A stretch of 64,000 bases of DNA from JACPIL01 sp964362365 (GCA_964362365.1 CAYIEF010000001.1:1-64000), one strand, 5' to 3'; shown: positions 1 to 9,587, counted from the stretch's first letter. Numbers and translations: made by a program. The notes: generated from the letters alone by a model not told the origin.

Positions 1-51
1 GCGGGTTTCAGAACGCTTCAACCCGCAAGGGTTCTTGCGCGCCCGAGACTA
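1..51. other. Folded sequence at the left edge
   Basis: No gene is seen here. Three mutually exclusive hairpins can be drawn: bases 1-7 with 20-26 (7 bp), 20-24 with 29-33 around a GCAA loop, and 24-29 with 34-39 around a GGTT loop. Such overlap is typical of the end of a structured RNA whose start lies outside the window, or of a terminator region. I cannot name the RNA. Confidence 0.3.
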
Positions 52-105
52 AACCTCATAAACTTCAACCTAAAAGTTAATATAGATTAAAGTGATTAAT
101 TGCTT

Positions 106-945
106 ATGATAAATGTTTTGTTAGTAGGTTTAATCGTAACGGTATTAATTATTGCTTCCTACAGCGACTTACGCACCAAAGAAGTTCCTGATTGGCTGAG
201 TTACGGATTTATTGTTGCTGCTTTGGGTGTCAGAGGAATCTATTCTTTCCAAGACGGCGGGGAGGTGATTGTGACTGGTTTGCTCGGATTTGCTGCATTC
301 TATCTCTTGGCTTTACTTTTTTATTATACTCATCAATGGGGTGGCGGCGACAGTAAATTATTGATGGGCATGGGCGCAGCCTTAGGAATAACCTATCCTT
401 TTGCAGAAACAAGTTTCACGCCATTATGGTTCTTACTATTACTCTTATTTTCAGGCGCCTTGTATGGGATGATCTGGCTGGGCGTACTTGCTATCAAGCG
501 CAGAAACTGCCTTTTCCCAGAATTACGTTCTTTGATAGGTAATCATAAAAAACTGCACTTCAGCATCGGTTTTGGCTCTCTTCTCTTTTTTGGCGCAGGG
601 TTTTTTGTCAATTCTCTCTTGTTAATAGTTACTTTACTGGTAGTGTTATATTATCTCTTATTGTTCTTAGTAGCAGTACAAAGCTGCTGTTTCATCAGCG
701 AACGAGATACCCAAACTTTGACCGAAGGAGATTGGCTGGCCGAAGAGGTGGTTGTCAACGGCAAAAAAGTGCTTAAAAAAAAAACACTTACTCAGGATGA
801 TATTGAAAAATTACATAACCACAAAATAAGCTCCGTCCTGATCAAAGAAGGCATCCCTTTTGTGCCGAGTTTCTTGATAGCATACTTATTTTTATTGTTT
901 GGGAAAGATTTGATGCCCATGGTTATTGGAAAGGTGTTTGGGTAA
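106..945 (+). CDS. Prepilin/preflagellin peptidase (A24 family)
   Basis: Polytopic aspartyl protease that cleaves class III signal peptides of archaeal pilins and archaellins at the inner face of the membrane. The two catalytic aspartates are visible: one in the N-terminal YSDLRTKEVPDW motif and one in GGGDSKLLMGMGA, the family signature. Several hydrophobic segments follow, and a charged cytoplasmic loop (about residues 200-245) precedes a last membrane helix. I place the start at ATG 106 because a TATA-like element at 77-89 lies about 25 bases upstream, which fits a leaderless transcript; an upstream TTG at 100 is less likely. The pilin-like protein at 22800-24119 is a possible substrate. 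Confidence 0.85.
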   Translation: MINVLLVGLIVTVLIIASYSDLRTKEVPDWLSYGFIVAALGVRGIYSFQDGGEVIVTGLLGFAAFYLLALLFYYTHQWGGGDSKLLMGMGAALGITYPFAETSFTPLWFLLLLLFSGALYGMIWLGVLAIKRRNCLFPELRSLIGNHKKLHFSIGFGSLLFFGAGFFVNSLLLIVTLLVVLYYLLLFLVAVQSCCFISERDTQTLTEGDWLAEEVVVNGKKVLKKKTLTQDDIEKLHNHKISSVLIKEGIPFVPSFLIAYLFLLFGKDLMPMVIGKVFG

Positions 946-975
946 GTTTAAAAATCTCAGAATAAACATTACCTT

Positions 976-3270
976 ATGTTTCATAAAGAGGTGTCGTATA
1001 GTTGGTATATCTTGATTATTCTGGTTGCTATTCTTATGCTGATAAATCCTTTATCTTCACCAACAGGAGAGGTTGTCTACACCGAGGCTAACGCAGAAAA
1101 AGTCTGGGATTTTAGCAATGCTTCAGAGTATGAATATAATCCTTCTATTTTACTTAATGGTACTGCTCAATTAAAGCCGATTACTATCACTAACACTACA
1201 ACCATTCAGGAAATCAACGAATCTGCGTTGCTTCTTGCGACACAATATAATGACGAAGAAGATGATACAAATGAAGATGACGAGAAAAATAAGGATAATG
1301 ATAAAGATAGTGAAGAAGAGAGCGATGATAAAAGTAAAAATGTTACCCTTAAATTACAAAGCCTGGAACAAGGGTCTGTGCAGTTAAAAAACAACAGATC
1401 AGTGATTGAAATAAAAATGGATTCTCAACTCCAAAACAATGATCAGCTTTCTTTCTACCTTTTAAGTAGTACACCCAACGGGAAGGTGTATCTCTGTAAA
1501 GATAAAAACGGATGCAGCCTTCCTACCCATGGTGATCTAACACTTCCCAGCGATGTTTCCGCGGCGTGGTACAACCTTACTCTTTCAGGAATAGCCGAAT
1601 CAACTGATACGTTTTTCATTACTTCTCCCGATATGGTAAAAATTGATATGGTGAAAGGATACAAAAAAAGCGCTCGAAATGAAACAACTACGTTAATTTC
1701 CTATCCTTCCTCTGCCTCGATCCAAACTGCTGATCTGCAGCCGGTAGATTGGAAAAGTTGGGAAATGTTTTCAAAAGCAGAGCAGCTCCAGGAGCAGCAA
1801 ATTCAATATGAATACTCAATAGATTCTGGATCAACTTGGAATTCAGTGCCTGCTGACGGCAGTCTTGCTTCAGTTGCCGAAAACAAAGTACAATTTAGAA
1901 TAACCATTTTTTCTAACACTTCAAGCACACCGATTGTCAATTCGATGAAAGTTACATACATTACTAAGCCAGTTTGTGCTGAAAATTGGATTGTACAGCA
2001 TGGCGCCTGCTTAGTAAATGACCTCAAGCTGAAATCATATTTAGATACCAATAATTGCAGCACCAGCAGCGCTTTACCTGCTGATAATGGAACGTATGTT
2101 AGCTGCGATTACTGCGCCTTGTTTAATTGTTCTGATTCCGTTATAGAAAAATTCCTCGCCGAAGTACGTGGAAATAAGACCGTCTACATTGTTGATGCTG
2201 TTGCTACAACAAATACCAGATTAGAAATAGAAGCAGCAAACTCCGCCAGCGTGGAAATAATTGAATATGGCCATAACATTAAGAACGAAACCTCTTCTTC
2301 TAAGCCTCTCCAGAGATATATTTCACTTGAATCAAATAATCCTATTTATTCAGCCGCCATAAGTTTGTATTATAATGATACGGAATTAGCTGCAACAAAT
2401 ATTGATGAAAATACGCTTAAAATTGAATACTACAACGAAACCAGCCGGCAATGGGGGGCCTTACTATCTGTTGTGAATAGCAGCGGTAATTACGTTTCAA
2501 CTACCGTACCACATCTGAGCTTCTATGGATTGTTCGGCGAGCAGTCTAGTATATCTTCTGATCCCACTTCTCTGAGTTCAACCGGTCTCCGCAGCGGCGG
2601 GGGGAATAAGGCAGCAGTCTCAAAAGAGCCAGCCATCGAGGTTAGTGAAACAGTATTATCAATTCAGAGTCAAGAATCCTCAGTTCAATTTACCCAGCCT
2701 TCCGTAGGATCTTCCTGCGATTATGTGGTAGAAATGACTCTTCCCGATGAAGTAATTATGAAGCAAAATGAGCCTTATCAAGGAGAAATCGTCAATACCG
2801 GAAACTGTAAAATTGCTGAATTACAATTAGAATTAAGCCCTGAACTGCAACCAATGATAGATCTTTCTGTTCTTGGCTCTCTCTCCCTTTCGCCTGGCAA
2901 TAAAACCAATTTTATACTTATCAGAAAAGAAGTACCGGACACTGACCTATTTTCTGCTACCAGTTATGTGGTCCGTTCCTTGAAAATTGATCCTACCGCT
3001 TCAGGTTTTATGTTGGTGAAAGGCCATGATGATCAAGGAAAAGTATTTAGGCAGGAATTGCCTCTTAAACTGATCTTTAAAAATAATATTCTTATCAAAG
3101 AAATAATCACCGCTAACCTTGTTGCAATGGTGTTGTTAGTACTGGTATCTGTGTATGTGGTGAGATTACTACCCCCAAAAAAAAAGAAAAAGGAAGATAA
3201 AAATAAAAATCCCACAAAAACTGGAATACAACTAAAAAATCCCCCTTCTAACTCTCATAAACCTTCCTAA
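976..3270 (+). CDS. Large surface protein anchored at both ends
   Basis: About 764 aa. An N-terminal hydrophobic segment (residues 10-25) acts as signal or anchor. A very acidic, low-complexity Asp/Glu/Asn/Lys stretch follows (about 90-120), then beta-rich extracellular domains with many N-glycosylation sequons and a few cysteine pairs near 330-380. A C-terminal membrane helix ends in a poly-lysine cytoplasmic tail. The part around residues 480-520 (WGALLSVVNSSG, then a strand and FYGLFG) resembles PGF-pre-PGF type domains of archaeal surface proteins. It lies 30 bases after the peptidase gene and may be co-transcribed. Function unknown; probably part of the cell envelope. Confidence 0.65.
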   Translation: MFHKEVSYSWYILIILVAILMLINPLSSPTGEVVYTEANAEKVWDFSNASEYEYNPSILLNGTAQLKPITITNTTTIQEINESALLLATQYNDEEDDTNEDDEKNKDNDKDSEEESDDKSKNVTLKLQSLEQGSVQLKNNRSVIEIKMDSQLQNNDQLSFYLLSSTPNGKVYLCKDKNGCSLPTHGDLTLPSDVSAAWYNLTLSGIAESTDTFFITSPDMVKIDMVKGYKKSARNETTTLISYPSSASIQTADLQPVDWKSWEMFSKAEQLQEQQIQYEYSIDSGSTWNSVPADGSLASVAENKVQFRITIFSNTSSTPIVNSMKVTYITKPVCAENWIVQHGACLVNDLKLKSYLDTNNCSTSSALPADNGTYVSCDYCALFNCSDSVIEKFLAEVRGNKTVYIVDAVATTNTRLEIEAANSASVEIIEYGHNIKNETSSSKPLQRYISLESNNPIYSAAISLYYNDTELAATNIDENTLKIEYYNETSRQWGALLSVVNSSGNYVSTTVPHLSFYGLFGEQSSISSDPTSLSSTGLRSGGGNKAAVSKEPAIEVSETVLSIQSQESSVQFTQPSVGSSCDYVVEMTLPDEVIMKQNEPYQGEIVNTGNCKIAELQLELSPELQPMIDLSVLGSLSLSPGNKTNFILIRKEVPDTDLFSATSYVVRSLKIDPTASGFMLVKGHDDQGKVFRQELPLKLIFKNNILIKEIITANLVAMVLLVLVSVYVVRLLPPKKKKKEDKNKNPTKTGIQLKNPPSNSHKPS

Positions 3271-3307
3271 AGCTTCCTAAAGTATTCTGTAAAGTATCCC
3301 CAAAAGT

Positions 3308-3403
3308 ATGTTTAAAAAGAAGTTAGCCCAGAAAGTTCTCAACAAATTTAAAGAAAATCCTGAAACGGGATTTTCTAAAATCAAAAATAGCGAAATTCCA
3401 TGA
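3308..3403 (+). CDS. Possible 31-aa lysine-rich small protein
   Basis: A short frame with ATG and TGA encodes a basic, helix-prone peptide beginning MFKKKLAQKVLNKFKENPE. There is no clear ribosome binding site. An 8-bp hairpin (3353-3360 with 3368-3375, loop of 7) overlaps it, so the sequence may equally be a structured leader or terminator for the flanking genes. Confidence 0.2.
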   Translation: MFKKKLAQKVLNKFKENPETGFSKIKNSEIP

Positions 3404-3442
3404 AGAATTTCTGCTTTTTTGATTCAAACGGAGGTCACAAAA

Positions 3443-4714
3443 ATGAGATCATTCAAACAAAAAGTAAGCGCCTTCCTGGTGTTAAGCTTGTTTTTATTGA
3501 GCGTTATTCCAGCTGGGTTAGCCGACAAAGGAAAAAACATGGTAGATGTTGAAGTTGATGCAGAAGCTGAAGTTGAATCAGACGCAGCTGATGCAGGAGT
3601 AAAGACAGAATCAAAGACTGAAGTAGAAACTGAAGATTCTGAAGAAGAAGTAGAAGTTAAAACAGAGGAAAAGGATGGAGAAGTGAAAAAAGAAGTGAAA
3701 GTTAAAACCAGAACCAAAGATGGTTTGAAAACCGTAAGCAAAGTCAAGAGAGAATTAAAGTTTGACTTGCATAAGGCTCGGGAACGATTAGAGGATGCTA
3801 AAGAGCGTTTCCAAGAAGCAAAGGAAAAGCAGCGCGAACATCGCGAGAAAGTCTTAGAATTGCATAAGAAAGTAAAGCGCTGTGATGCTGAAACAGAAGA
3901 TTGTGCTGCCTTAAAACTGGAATTGCGCATGGGAGTGAAGAATCACTTGCTTAAGTCCGTACAGGTAGTAGAAAGATCTTTGGAAAAGTTGACCAAGACA
4001 GTTGAAAAGATGGAAGACCTTTCTGAAGAAGAGCAGCAAAATGCGTTGGATTTGATTGCTGATCTGGAAGCAGAATTAGAAGCGCAGAAAGCTAAAATTG
4101 ACAGTTTTACCAGCGAAACTTCACAGGAAGAGATCAGAGCTGCCATCAAAGATTTAAAGGAATTAAACCAGAAAGTACACCAATTGCAGCGACGATTAGT
4201 TGGCTTGCTCGTAAATGTTAAATTACATCTCTTAGTTGAAAAGCAAGCTGAACTCCATTCCGGCATACAGGTACGCATTGACGCACTTGCAGAAACTGGC
4301 GCAGATGTATCAGAACTGGAAGCGATCTTAGCTGAATTTGACGCCAAAGTTGAAGAGCTGAAGCAGGATTACGAAACTGCCAAGCAAAAGTGGGTGGAAG
4401 CAAAGACCGCAGAAGACTTCGACCAGTTTAACCGAAACTTGCGAGAAGCACAGCATCAAGTCAGAAAAGATTTGCAGGAGATTAAACAAATCTTGCGAAA
4501 ATTCCTTCAAGAATATAAAGAAGTAAAGGAAGGCTTGGAAGAAGAAACTGAAGACGAAAGTGAGAATGAAACAGAAGAAGCTTCTGATGCTGACGATGAA
4601 GAAAGCGAGGATGCAGAAGAATCTGAGCAAGAGAATGAAAGTGAAGATTCTGATGAGCAAGCTGAAAGCAACACCACTCTGGAAACCAATGCCAGCGCAG
4701 AAGCGACTGCATAG
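3443..4714 (+). CDS. Secreted acidic coiled-coil protein
   Basis: 423 aa from ATG 3443, chosen because GGAGGT stands about 7 bases before it; the frame also opens at an upstream TTG (3419) that would spoil the signal peptide. Signal peptide of about 27 residues ending near AGLADKG. The N-terminal third is Glu/Asp/Lys/Val rich, the middle is long alpha-helical coiled coil (about residues 100-370) with only two cysteines (RCDAETEDC), and the C-terminal tail is almost entirely Glu, Asp, Ser and Asn. The last helices (TAKQKWVEAKTAEDF) resemble the end of the protein at 9798-11048. A small lipoprotein gene follows 10 bases later. Likely a periplasm-like or surface spacer protein; function unknown. 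Confidence 0.6.
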   Translation: MRSFKQKVSAFLVLSLFLLSVIPAGLADKGKNMVDVEVDAEAEVESDAADAGVKTESKTEVETEDSEEEVEVKTEEKDGEVKKEVKVKTRTKDGLKTVSKVKRELKFDLHKARERLEDAKERFQEAKEKQREHREKVLELHKKVKRCDAETEDCAALKLELRMGVKNHLLKSVQVVERSLEKLTKTVEKMEDLSEEEQQNALDLIADLEAELEAQKAKIDSFTSETSQEEIRAAIKDLKELNQKVHQLQRRLVGLLVNVKLHLLVEKQAELHSGIQVRIDALAETGADVSELEAILAEFDAKVEELKQDYETAKQKWVEAKTAEDFDQFNRNLREAQHQVRKDLQEIKQILRKFLQEYKEVKEGLEEETEDESENETEEASDADDEESEDAEESEQENESEDSDEQAESNTTLETNASAEATA

Positions 4715-4724
4715 GTGAAGCAAG

Positions 4725-4937
4725 ATGAAAATTGCACGAATTTCATTGTTGCTGCTGGTAGTGGCAGTGGTAGTAGTCAGCGGCTGTAAAGCTCAGCAAG
4801 TAACTACTCCAGCAGATCAAACCGCTTCCCCTGATCAAGTGGTAGACAGCGGATTAGAAGAGCTGCAGGAGATCGATTCTTTATCCGAAGAAACTGACTT
4901 GGGCTTGGAAGAGATTGAGAAGATGGAGCTGGAATAG
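4725..4937 (+). CDS. Small lipoprotein, 70 aa
   Basis: Signal peptide MKIARISLLLLVVAVVVVSG followed by Cys gives a lipobox (VSGC), so the mature protein of about 50 residues would be lipid-anchored outside the membrane. The mature part is acidic and helix-prone, ending LEEIEKMELE. GGTGA stands upstream of the ATG. It pairs with the preceding coiled-coil gene in the same way as the lipoprotein at 9622-9801 pairs with its neighbour, and both begin MKIA and end in an acidic leucine helix. Function unknown. Confidence 0.65.
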   Translation: MKIARISLLLLVVAVVVVSGCKAQQVTTPADQTASPDQVVDSGLEELQEIDSLSEETDLGLEEIEKMELE

Positions 4938-4938
4938 G

Positions 4939-4993
4939 TTTTTTTATTTCTTTCCGATAGGAAAGATTAAAAATCCCCTTCCGGAGATTTTTA
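4939..4993. terminator. Bidirectional terminator between convergent genes
   Basis: A T-run directly after the stop codon (4939-4945) is followed by a hairpin with 8-bp arms (4968-4975 and 4986-4993) ending in T-rich sequence on both strands. It separates the plus-strand lipoprotein from the minus-strand gene ending at 4991. Confidence 0.5.
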
Positions 4994-5806
4994 TTTTTTA
5001 TCTTTTTCTTTTTTCTGATATTTGGTAACTTTGTAGCCTGCTTTTTTGAGTGCTTCATTATTTGCCTGAAGTAAAGCGCTGAAATGACCAGTTTGTTCTT
5101 CTGCGGTTCTCATAATATGAGCTTTTTTATGTTTCCATCCCCTTTCTTCAAAAATAGGGGAGATATACTTAGCCAAATCGGTACGATCATCTTCAGATAG
5201 CAAACCTTCTAGAGCACTACTGTGAAGGTGTTCCGTGTAAGACCCGACATTAAGTTGAGACAGCTCTTGTAATTTCTTGACGAGTTCAACTTTCTTCTTG
5301 CCTTTTAAACCCTTAATGTATTGCTCATGTAGTATATTAAGCTGCTGCCCTCGTTGACTTGGCAAATATCTACCCAGTAATGTTCCTTTAAGCTCCCTCA
5401 AATCTTTTTTATCTAGCTTAGCTTCCTTTTGGGCATGTTCGATGGTCTTTTTATAATTACTACCAATTGCCTTCTGTAAGAAAGTGTCGGTATACGCTTC
5501 TAAGATATCTGCTAACTTATCTTCATCATCTAACTTATCATCATCTTCCTTAACATGCTTATCTAATTTTTTGTAGGCTTCATTGAACGCTCCAGGGTAA
5601 TCTTTTTCTTTTCCTGGTTTTCCAAAAACAGTATAATGGGCATGTTGAGCAAGAACGGCAGCATGGATGTTGTCAGGGTCGTGGAACTCTTCAAATTTCT
5701 TAATCCTATCTTTAAACTCTTTCCCAGCTTTATGATGATATTTCTGATAGTCAGCTATTATCTCTTCTACTGTTTTTGGCTTTTTCTTATCACCTTTTTG
5801 AGACAT
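4991..5806 (-). CDS. Hypothetical soluble lysine-rich protein
   Basis: 271 aa, highly charged and predicted helical, with no signal peptide or membrane segment. Lysine and aspartate dominate the middle (KEDDDKLDDEDKLADILEA) and the C-terminus ends in a run of basic residues. There are no cysteines or recognisable catalytic motifs. It starts at ATG 5806 and stands 69 bases from its upstream neighbour. I do not recognise the family. Confidence 0.5.
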   Translation of the reverse strand: MSQKGDKKKPKTVEEIIADYQKYHHKAGKEFKDRIKKFEEFHDPDNIHAAVLAQHAHYTVFGKPGKEKDYPGAFNEAYKKLDKHVKEDDDKLDDEDKLADILEAYTDTFLQKAIGSNYKKTIEHAQKEAKLDKKDLRELKGTLLGRYLPSQRGQQLNILHEQYIKGLKGKKKVELVKKLQELSQLNVGSYTEHLHSSALEGLLSEDDRTDLAKYISPIFEERGWKHKKAHIMRTAEEQTGHFSALLQANNEALKKAGYKVTKYQKKEKDKK

Positions 5807-5875
5807 GCCTCAACTAACTCAAACAGAATATTTAAAGATTTCTACTTTATCTACTTTATTCCTTTAAAGATCAGT

Positions 5876-6382
5876 TTAAGAGTTGTGATAGGTTGCTACT
5901 ACTTTGCCGTCACGGAGCTTTTCAATCTTAGAAGGTTGTTCTACTGGTTGATATGGACGTTCTACTAGATGAGTTCTTGGACCTTGATCAAAAGGATCAC
6001 CCCAATAAGGACCAAAAGACTTTTCAGACTCTTGTTTACCTTTCAGAATGTAGGCTTTAATTGTATCACCTATTGTATCACCTGCTTCTAAAGGCGGCCA
6101 GCCTTTGAATTCCAGTTTTTCGACTAATGTTCCACTCTCTACTTTGATTTCAGTGCTGTAAACATGACCCCCCCTATAGCTGCTGGAGTGTCCCCCAATT
6201 ACTATCTCTGAACGAGGAGTAAAAGAAGTTGAATTCTGATAACCATTTACCTCTAAAACAACACACTCCAAATCAACCGTCAATTCTTCTTTTGTTTTAG
6301 CTTTAGCGCGTAATTCTTGATTATGTTGCTCAAACCTATTCTTAATCTCTGCCAGAAAGTCTTTTTGTTTTTCTTCAACCAT
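5876..6382 (-). CDS. Hypothetical 168-aa protein
   Basis: Cytosolic protein with an N-terminal helix (about residues 1-35) followed by a beta-rich core. The stretch KLEFKGWPPLEAGDTI is typical of small OB-like or beta-barrel modules, but I cannot assign a family. No signal peptide. The gene lies between MetRS and another hypothetical gene on the same strand. Confidence 0.5.
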   Translation of the reverse strand: MVEEKQKDFLAEIKNRFEQHNQELRAKAKTKEELTVDLECVVLEVNGYQNSTSFTPRSEIVIGGHSSSYRGGHVYSTEIKVESGTLVEKLEFKGWPPLEAGDTIGDTIKAYILKGKQESEKSFGPYWGDPFDQGPRTHLVERPYQPVEQPSKIEKLRDGKVVATYHNS

Positions 6383-6434
6383 GGAGGATGGAAAACAAAA
6401 AAGTTTAAATCATTTTCGATTTTCAAAAATATAA

Positions 6435-8537
6435 TTACCTTACCTTAGCGCCATCATTCACGCCATGCACTTTGACTTCTTCCACCGCAGAGATCAATTT
6501 CTTTCCGGAATAGAACACCTGCCCGGCTTGCACGGTCATGTTGATCTTTATGAATTCATCAAAGGTAATTTCGGCATGCGCATTTTCCGTGCCTTCGAAG
6601 TGCACTTCTTCTCCTGGATTCAGCTTCTCCACTTCTAATATCCTAACATGTGCAGCGTCATCCGCAGCCAGGATCATGGCTTCACTCATTTCGCCGCGCA
6701 GTTTAGCCGGCTTCATGTTGGCAACAAATACTGCTTTTCTTCCCTGCAGGTTTTCTTTGGAAATATGTTTCTTCAAGCCAGCGACCACTTGTCTCCTGCC
6801 AAGACCCCCCAGGTCAACTTTCAACAGATACAAGCTATCGGCATTGGGATGATCTCTCACTTCCAGTATCTCTCCTACGGTCAAGCGTAAAGGGAACGTT
6901 TCCTTGCGGGCTATCTCGACCTTATTGACCAACAATGGAACATTTTTTACTTTTCCTTTCCATTTGAACTCGATATCGCCAAATGCTGGATCGCTTTTTT
7001 CTCCCAAGGCGCTGAAAACTTTTCCACTAAATTCAGGTAAAACCGGATTAATTAAAATTGCCAAATCTCTCGCCAAATTGACGCACCAGGAAACTGCTTG
7101 TTTTGTTTTCAAATCATCTTTTGATTTCCAAGGCTCCGTTTTTTGAAAGTAAGCATTCCCCAGATCAGCGATGAGCAATATGTTTTTGACCGCTTCATGG
7201 TAATCTTGAGCAAGATAATTTTTCTTTATTTTCTCGGACAAAGATAGTACTTTTTTTGTTAGCGCTTTGTTTTCCGTGGGCTTGAGAGCAGGCAGTTCTG
7301 CATAATTCTTCTCTGCAAAGATTAATGACCTATAACAGAAATTTCCTAATTTCCCGACTAAGACGTTATTTACTACCGCAGCAAATTCATCAAAGTTGAG
7401 ATCTACATCAACAACCTTGCGCTGCAGGTGGCTGGCATAATAAAAACGCAATGCCTCTGCACCATACAATTTGTGAAATTCTTTGGCAGTGAAGAACGTG
7501 CCACGGGATTTGCTCATCTTTTGGCCATTGACGGTAATAAATCCATGCACAGTCAATTTTGGGAGAGGAATACCCATTGCCATCAGCATCGCCGGCCAGA
7601 ATAGGAAATGGAAATAGGAAATGTCTTTGCCGATGAAATGGTGAGCGCTGCCTTTTTTCCAGTAATCTTCCCATCTGCAACTCTTAGTCTTGCTTTTTTC
7701 GCAGTAATTTTTAGTTGAAGAGAGGTAGCCGATTGGCGCATCCAGCCACACGTAGAAATATTTCACTTCACCGCATTCTTTCTTACTGCCGGGAATTTCG
7801 AAGCCAAAGTACGGAGCATCGCGGGAGATACACCAATCCTCCAACCCTTTATCAAGCCATTCCTTCAACCAGTTTTTTACTTCTGGTTGCAGATCAGCCT
7901 GCTTGGAGTTGATCCATTTTTTTAGTTTACTTGCAAATACACTTAACTTGAAAAAATAATGAGGACTGGATTTAATATGCGGCGTAGTTCCACAGAGAGA
8001 ACATTTCGGATTTAATAAATCGGTCCCTTTCAAGACGCTGCCGCAACCTTCACAGACATCGCCATACTGATCAGCAGTGCCGCACAACGGGCAAGTGCCG
8101 CGGATATAACGATCCGGAAGTGTTCTTTCACATTTCGGACAGTAAATAACGTCCATGTTTTTTATGTAGATAAATTTCTTTTTCTTAAGTTCAGTAAAAA
8201 AATGTTCTGACAATTCTTTGTTTTCCTTGGAATGAGTCTTATGAAAATTATCAAAAGAGACCATAAACGAGGCAGCGTCTTCCTGATGTTCTTTCCAATA
8301 CTTTTCGACAAACTTTTCCGGTTCTATCCCTGCTTTTTTGGCATTAATCTCTATAGGCGTGCCATGCATGTCAGAAGCGCAGATGTAAAGAACATCTTTC
8401 TGCATTGATCGAAGAAATCTGGCATAGATATCTGCCTGAATCGCCTCCAACAGAAATCCTATATGCAGCGGACCGTTAGCGTAGGGAAGTGCAGCAGTGA
8501 TAACTGTTTTTGCAGCTAATTTTGAAGATGTTTTCAT
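6435..8537 (-). CDS. metG: Methionyl-tRNA synthetase with EMAP-II-type C-terminal domain
   Basis: Charges tRNA-Met with methionine. Class I motifs are clear: PYANGPLHIGF (HIGH box, residues 18-28) and KMSKS in GQKMSKSRGT. The connective domain carries zinc-knuckle pairs (CPKC, CPLC, CEGC, CSLC), as in the larger archaeal-type enzymes. The anticodon-binding helical domain follows, then a fused OB-fold tRNA-binding domain from about residue 545 (HPNADSLYLLKVDLG, NMKPAKLRGEMSEAM). Beyond the OB fold a further segment of about 50 residues (ITFDEFIKINMT to VHGVNDGAKVR) matches the extra C-terminal module of EMAP II and AIMP1 rather than a simple MetG dimerisation tail. 700 aa. Confidence 0.93.
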   Translation of the reverse strand: MKTSSKLAAKTVITAALPYANGPLHIGFLLEAIQADIYARFLRSMQKDVLYICASDMHGTPIEINAKKAGIEPEKFVEKYWKEHQEDAASFMVSFDNFHKTHSKENKELSEHFFTELKKKKFIYIKNMDVIYCPKCERTLPDRYIRGTCPLCGTADQYGDVCEGCGSVLKGTDLLNPKCSLCGTTPHIKSSPHYFFKLSVFASKLKKWINSKQADLQPEVKNWLKEWLDKGLEDWCISRDAPYFGFEIPGSKKECGEVKYFYVWLDAPIGYLSSTKNYCEKSKTKSCRWEDYWKKGSAHHFIGKDISYFHFLFWPAMLMAMGIPLPKLTVHGFITVNGQKMSKSRGTFFTAKEFHKLYGAEALRFYYASHLQRKVVDVDLNFDEFAAVVNNVLVGKLGNFCYRSLIFAEKNYAELPALKPTENKALTKKVLSLSEKIKKNYLAQDYHEAVKNILLIADLGNAYFQKTEPWKSKDDLKTKQAVSWCVNLARDLAILINPVLPEFSGKVFSALGEKSDPAFGDIEFKWKGKVKNVPLLVNKVEIARKETFPLRLTVGEILEVRDHPNADSLYLLKVDLGGLGRRQVVAGLKKHISKENLQGRKAVFVANMKPAKLRGEMSEAMILAADDAAHVRILEVEKLNPGEEVHFEGTENAHAEITFDEFIKINMTVQAGQVFYSGKKLISAVEEVKVHGVNDGAKVR

Positions 8538-8594
8538 GACTGTTTTAAAAACAAAGAAGTTATTTAAAGGTTGCTGTGGCTGAATTTTACTTTC

Positions 8595-9092
8595 TTAACT
8601 ACTGAGGTCGCAATCACAACCGTGCAAACCTCCAAAAGAGACCGGTTGACAATTCTTAACCGCAGGAATTTCTTTGTAGGTAACCATCTGATCTGCGCGA
8701 CTTATTTCTGGTCCCCTTTCTGTCGCATAATAACAAAACATCCTATTGCCATCGCACTGGACATCAACCGATTGCAAAGGCTGAAATGCAAATCCTTCCT
8801 CGAGGAGCCAATGTTGTTCGGTTGCAGGCTCTAGTGTTGATGGACATCTGAAGGCTTCAGGATCCTCACCTTCTTGAATTGCTTTTGCTACTTTAATCTG
8901 ATCATCTGTCAAAGCCAACTGTTTCGTCTCCACAATTCGCCTCTGGATTGCTTCTCCTGCAATAGCTTCAATGTTGGTGCTGCGCTGAAGTATAAAGGCA
9001 GTAAGCCCTAAAAGGATGATAACTACAAAAACTGAAATCAAAAACCAGTGGTGCCGGGAAGGCTTTTTGTGCACTATCTTTTGCTTTGACAT
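8595..9092 (-). CDS. Membrane-anchored hypothetical protein, 165 aa
   Basis: A short basic N-terminus (KKPSRHH) and one membrane helix (about residues 16-34) hold an extracytoplasmic domain of about 125 residues with six cysteines, including a C-terminal CDC motif. This suggests a disulphide-stabilised secreted domain. It stands alone between MetRS and the DoxX gene. Family not recognised. Confidence 0.5.
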   Translation of the reverse strand: MSKQKIVHKKPSRHHWFLISVFVVIILLGLTAFILQRSTNIEAIAGEAIQRRIVETKQLALTDDQIKVAKAIQEGEDPEAFRCPSTLEPATEQHWLLEEGFAFQPLQSVDVQCDGNRMFCYYATERGPEISRADQMVTYKEIPAVKNCQPVSFGGLHGCDCDLSS

Positions 9093-9155
9093 CTATCTTT
9101 TAACCCTAACCTCTTTACTAAAAGAAAGAAAAACAAGTATTTAATGCTTTCTTCT

Positions 9156-9587
9156 TCACCACTCCCATTTTTTTCCTAGATTCCATTTCTTTCCTGCGCC
9201 GCTCAAAAGCAGGCTTATATTTGCCAGCAGGAGAAGCAGAACGAACTCGTATCCCCCATTTAGTATGGAAAAACCTTTGGGCAAATGGAACACCAGCAAG
9301 GCGGTTAGCATATCTAGTGCCAAGAGCAAAGCGGCATATCGAGTAAAAACACCCAGCAATAACGCAACCCCGCCAAAGGTTTCTACCAAAGCTACTACCA
9401 CGGCAAAGAACATCGCAGCTGGAATCCCTAAGCTGGCGAAAAAGTTTGCAGTTCCACTTATCCCCAAAGAGGTTGGCCCTATGTTCAATAATTTTCCAAG
9501 CCCATGGGCCAAGAAAATAATCCCTACTCCTAGGCGGAGAAAAAGAGTGCTCCATGGCGCATATTTTTTAACTGCACGATCTAACAT
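9156..9587 (-). CDS. DoxX family membrane protein
   Basis: 143 aa with four membrane helices. The first carries LRLGVGIIFLAHGLGKL and the second the glycine-rich segment ETFGGVALLLGVFTRYAALLLA, both typical of DoxX/DoxD-like proteins. The C-terminus is basic and aromatic (KKWNLGKKWEW). The family is linked in other organisms to quinone or thiol redox reactions at the membrane, but no specific partner is seen here. Starts at ATG 9587. Confidence 0.8.
   Translation of the reverse strand: MLDRAVKKYAPWSTLFLRLGVGIIFLAHGLGKLLNIGPTSLGISGTANFFASLGIPAAMFFAVVVALVETFGGVALLLGVFTRYAALLLALDMLTALLVFHLPKGFSILNGGYEFVLLLLLANISLLLSGAGKKWNLGKKWEW

Noticed and set aside
3424..3930. Serine-rich open frame antisense to the coiled-coil gene
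   Set aside because: It arises from the Glu/Lys/Asp codons of the real gene read backwards and has no own translation signals.
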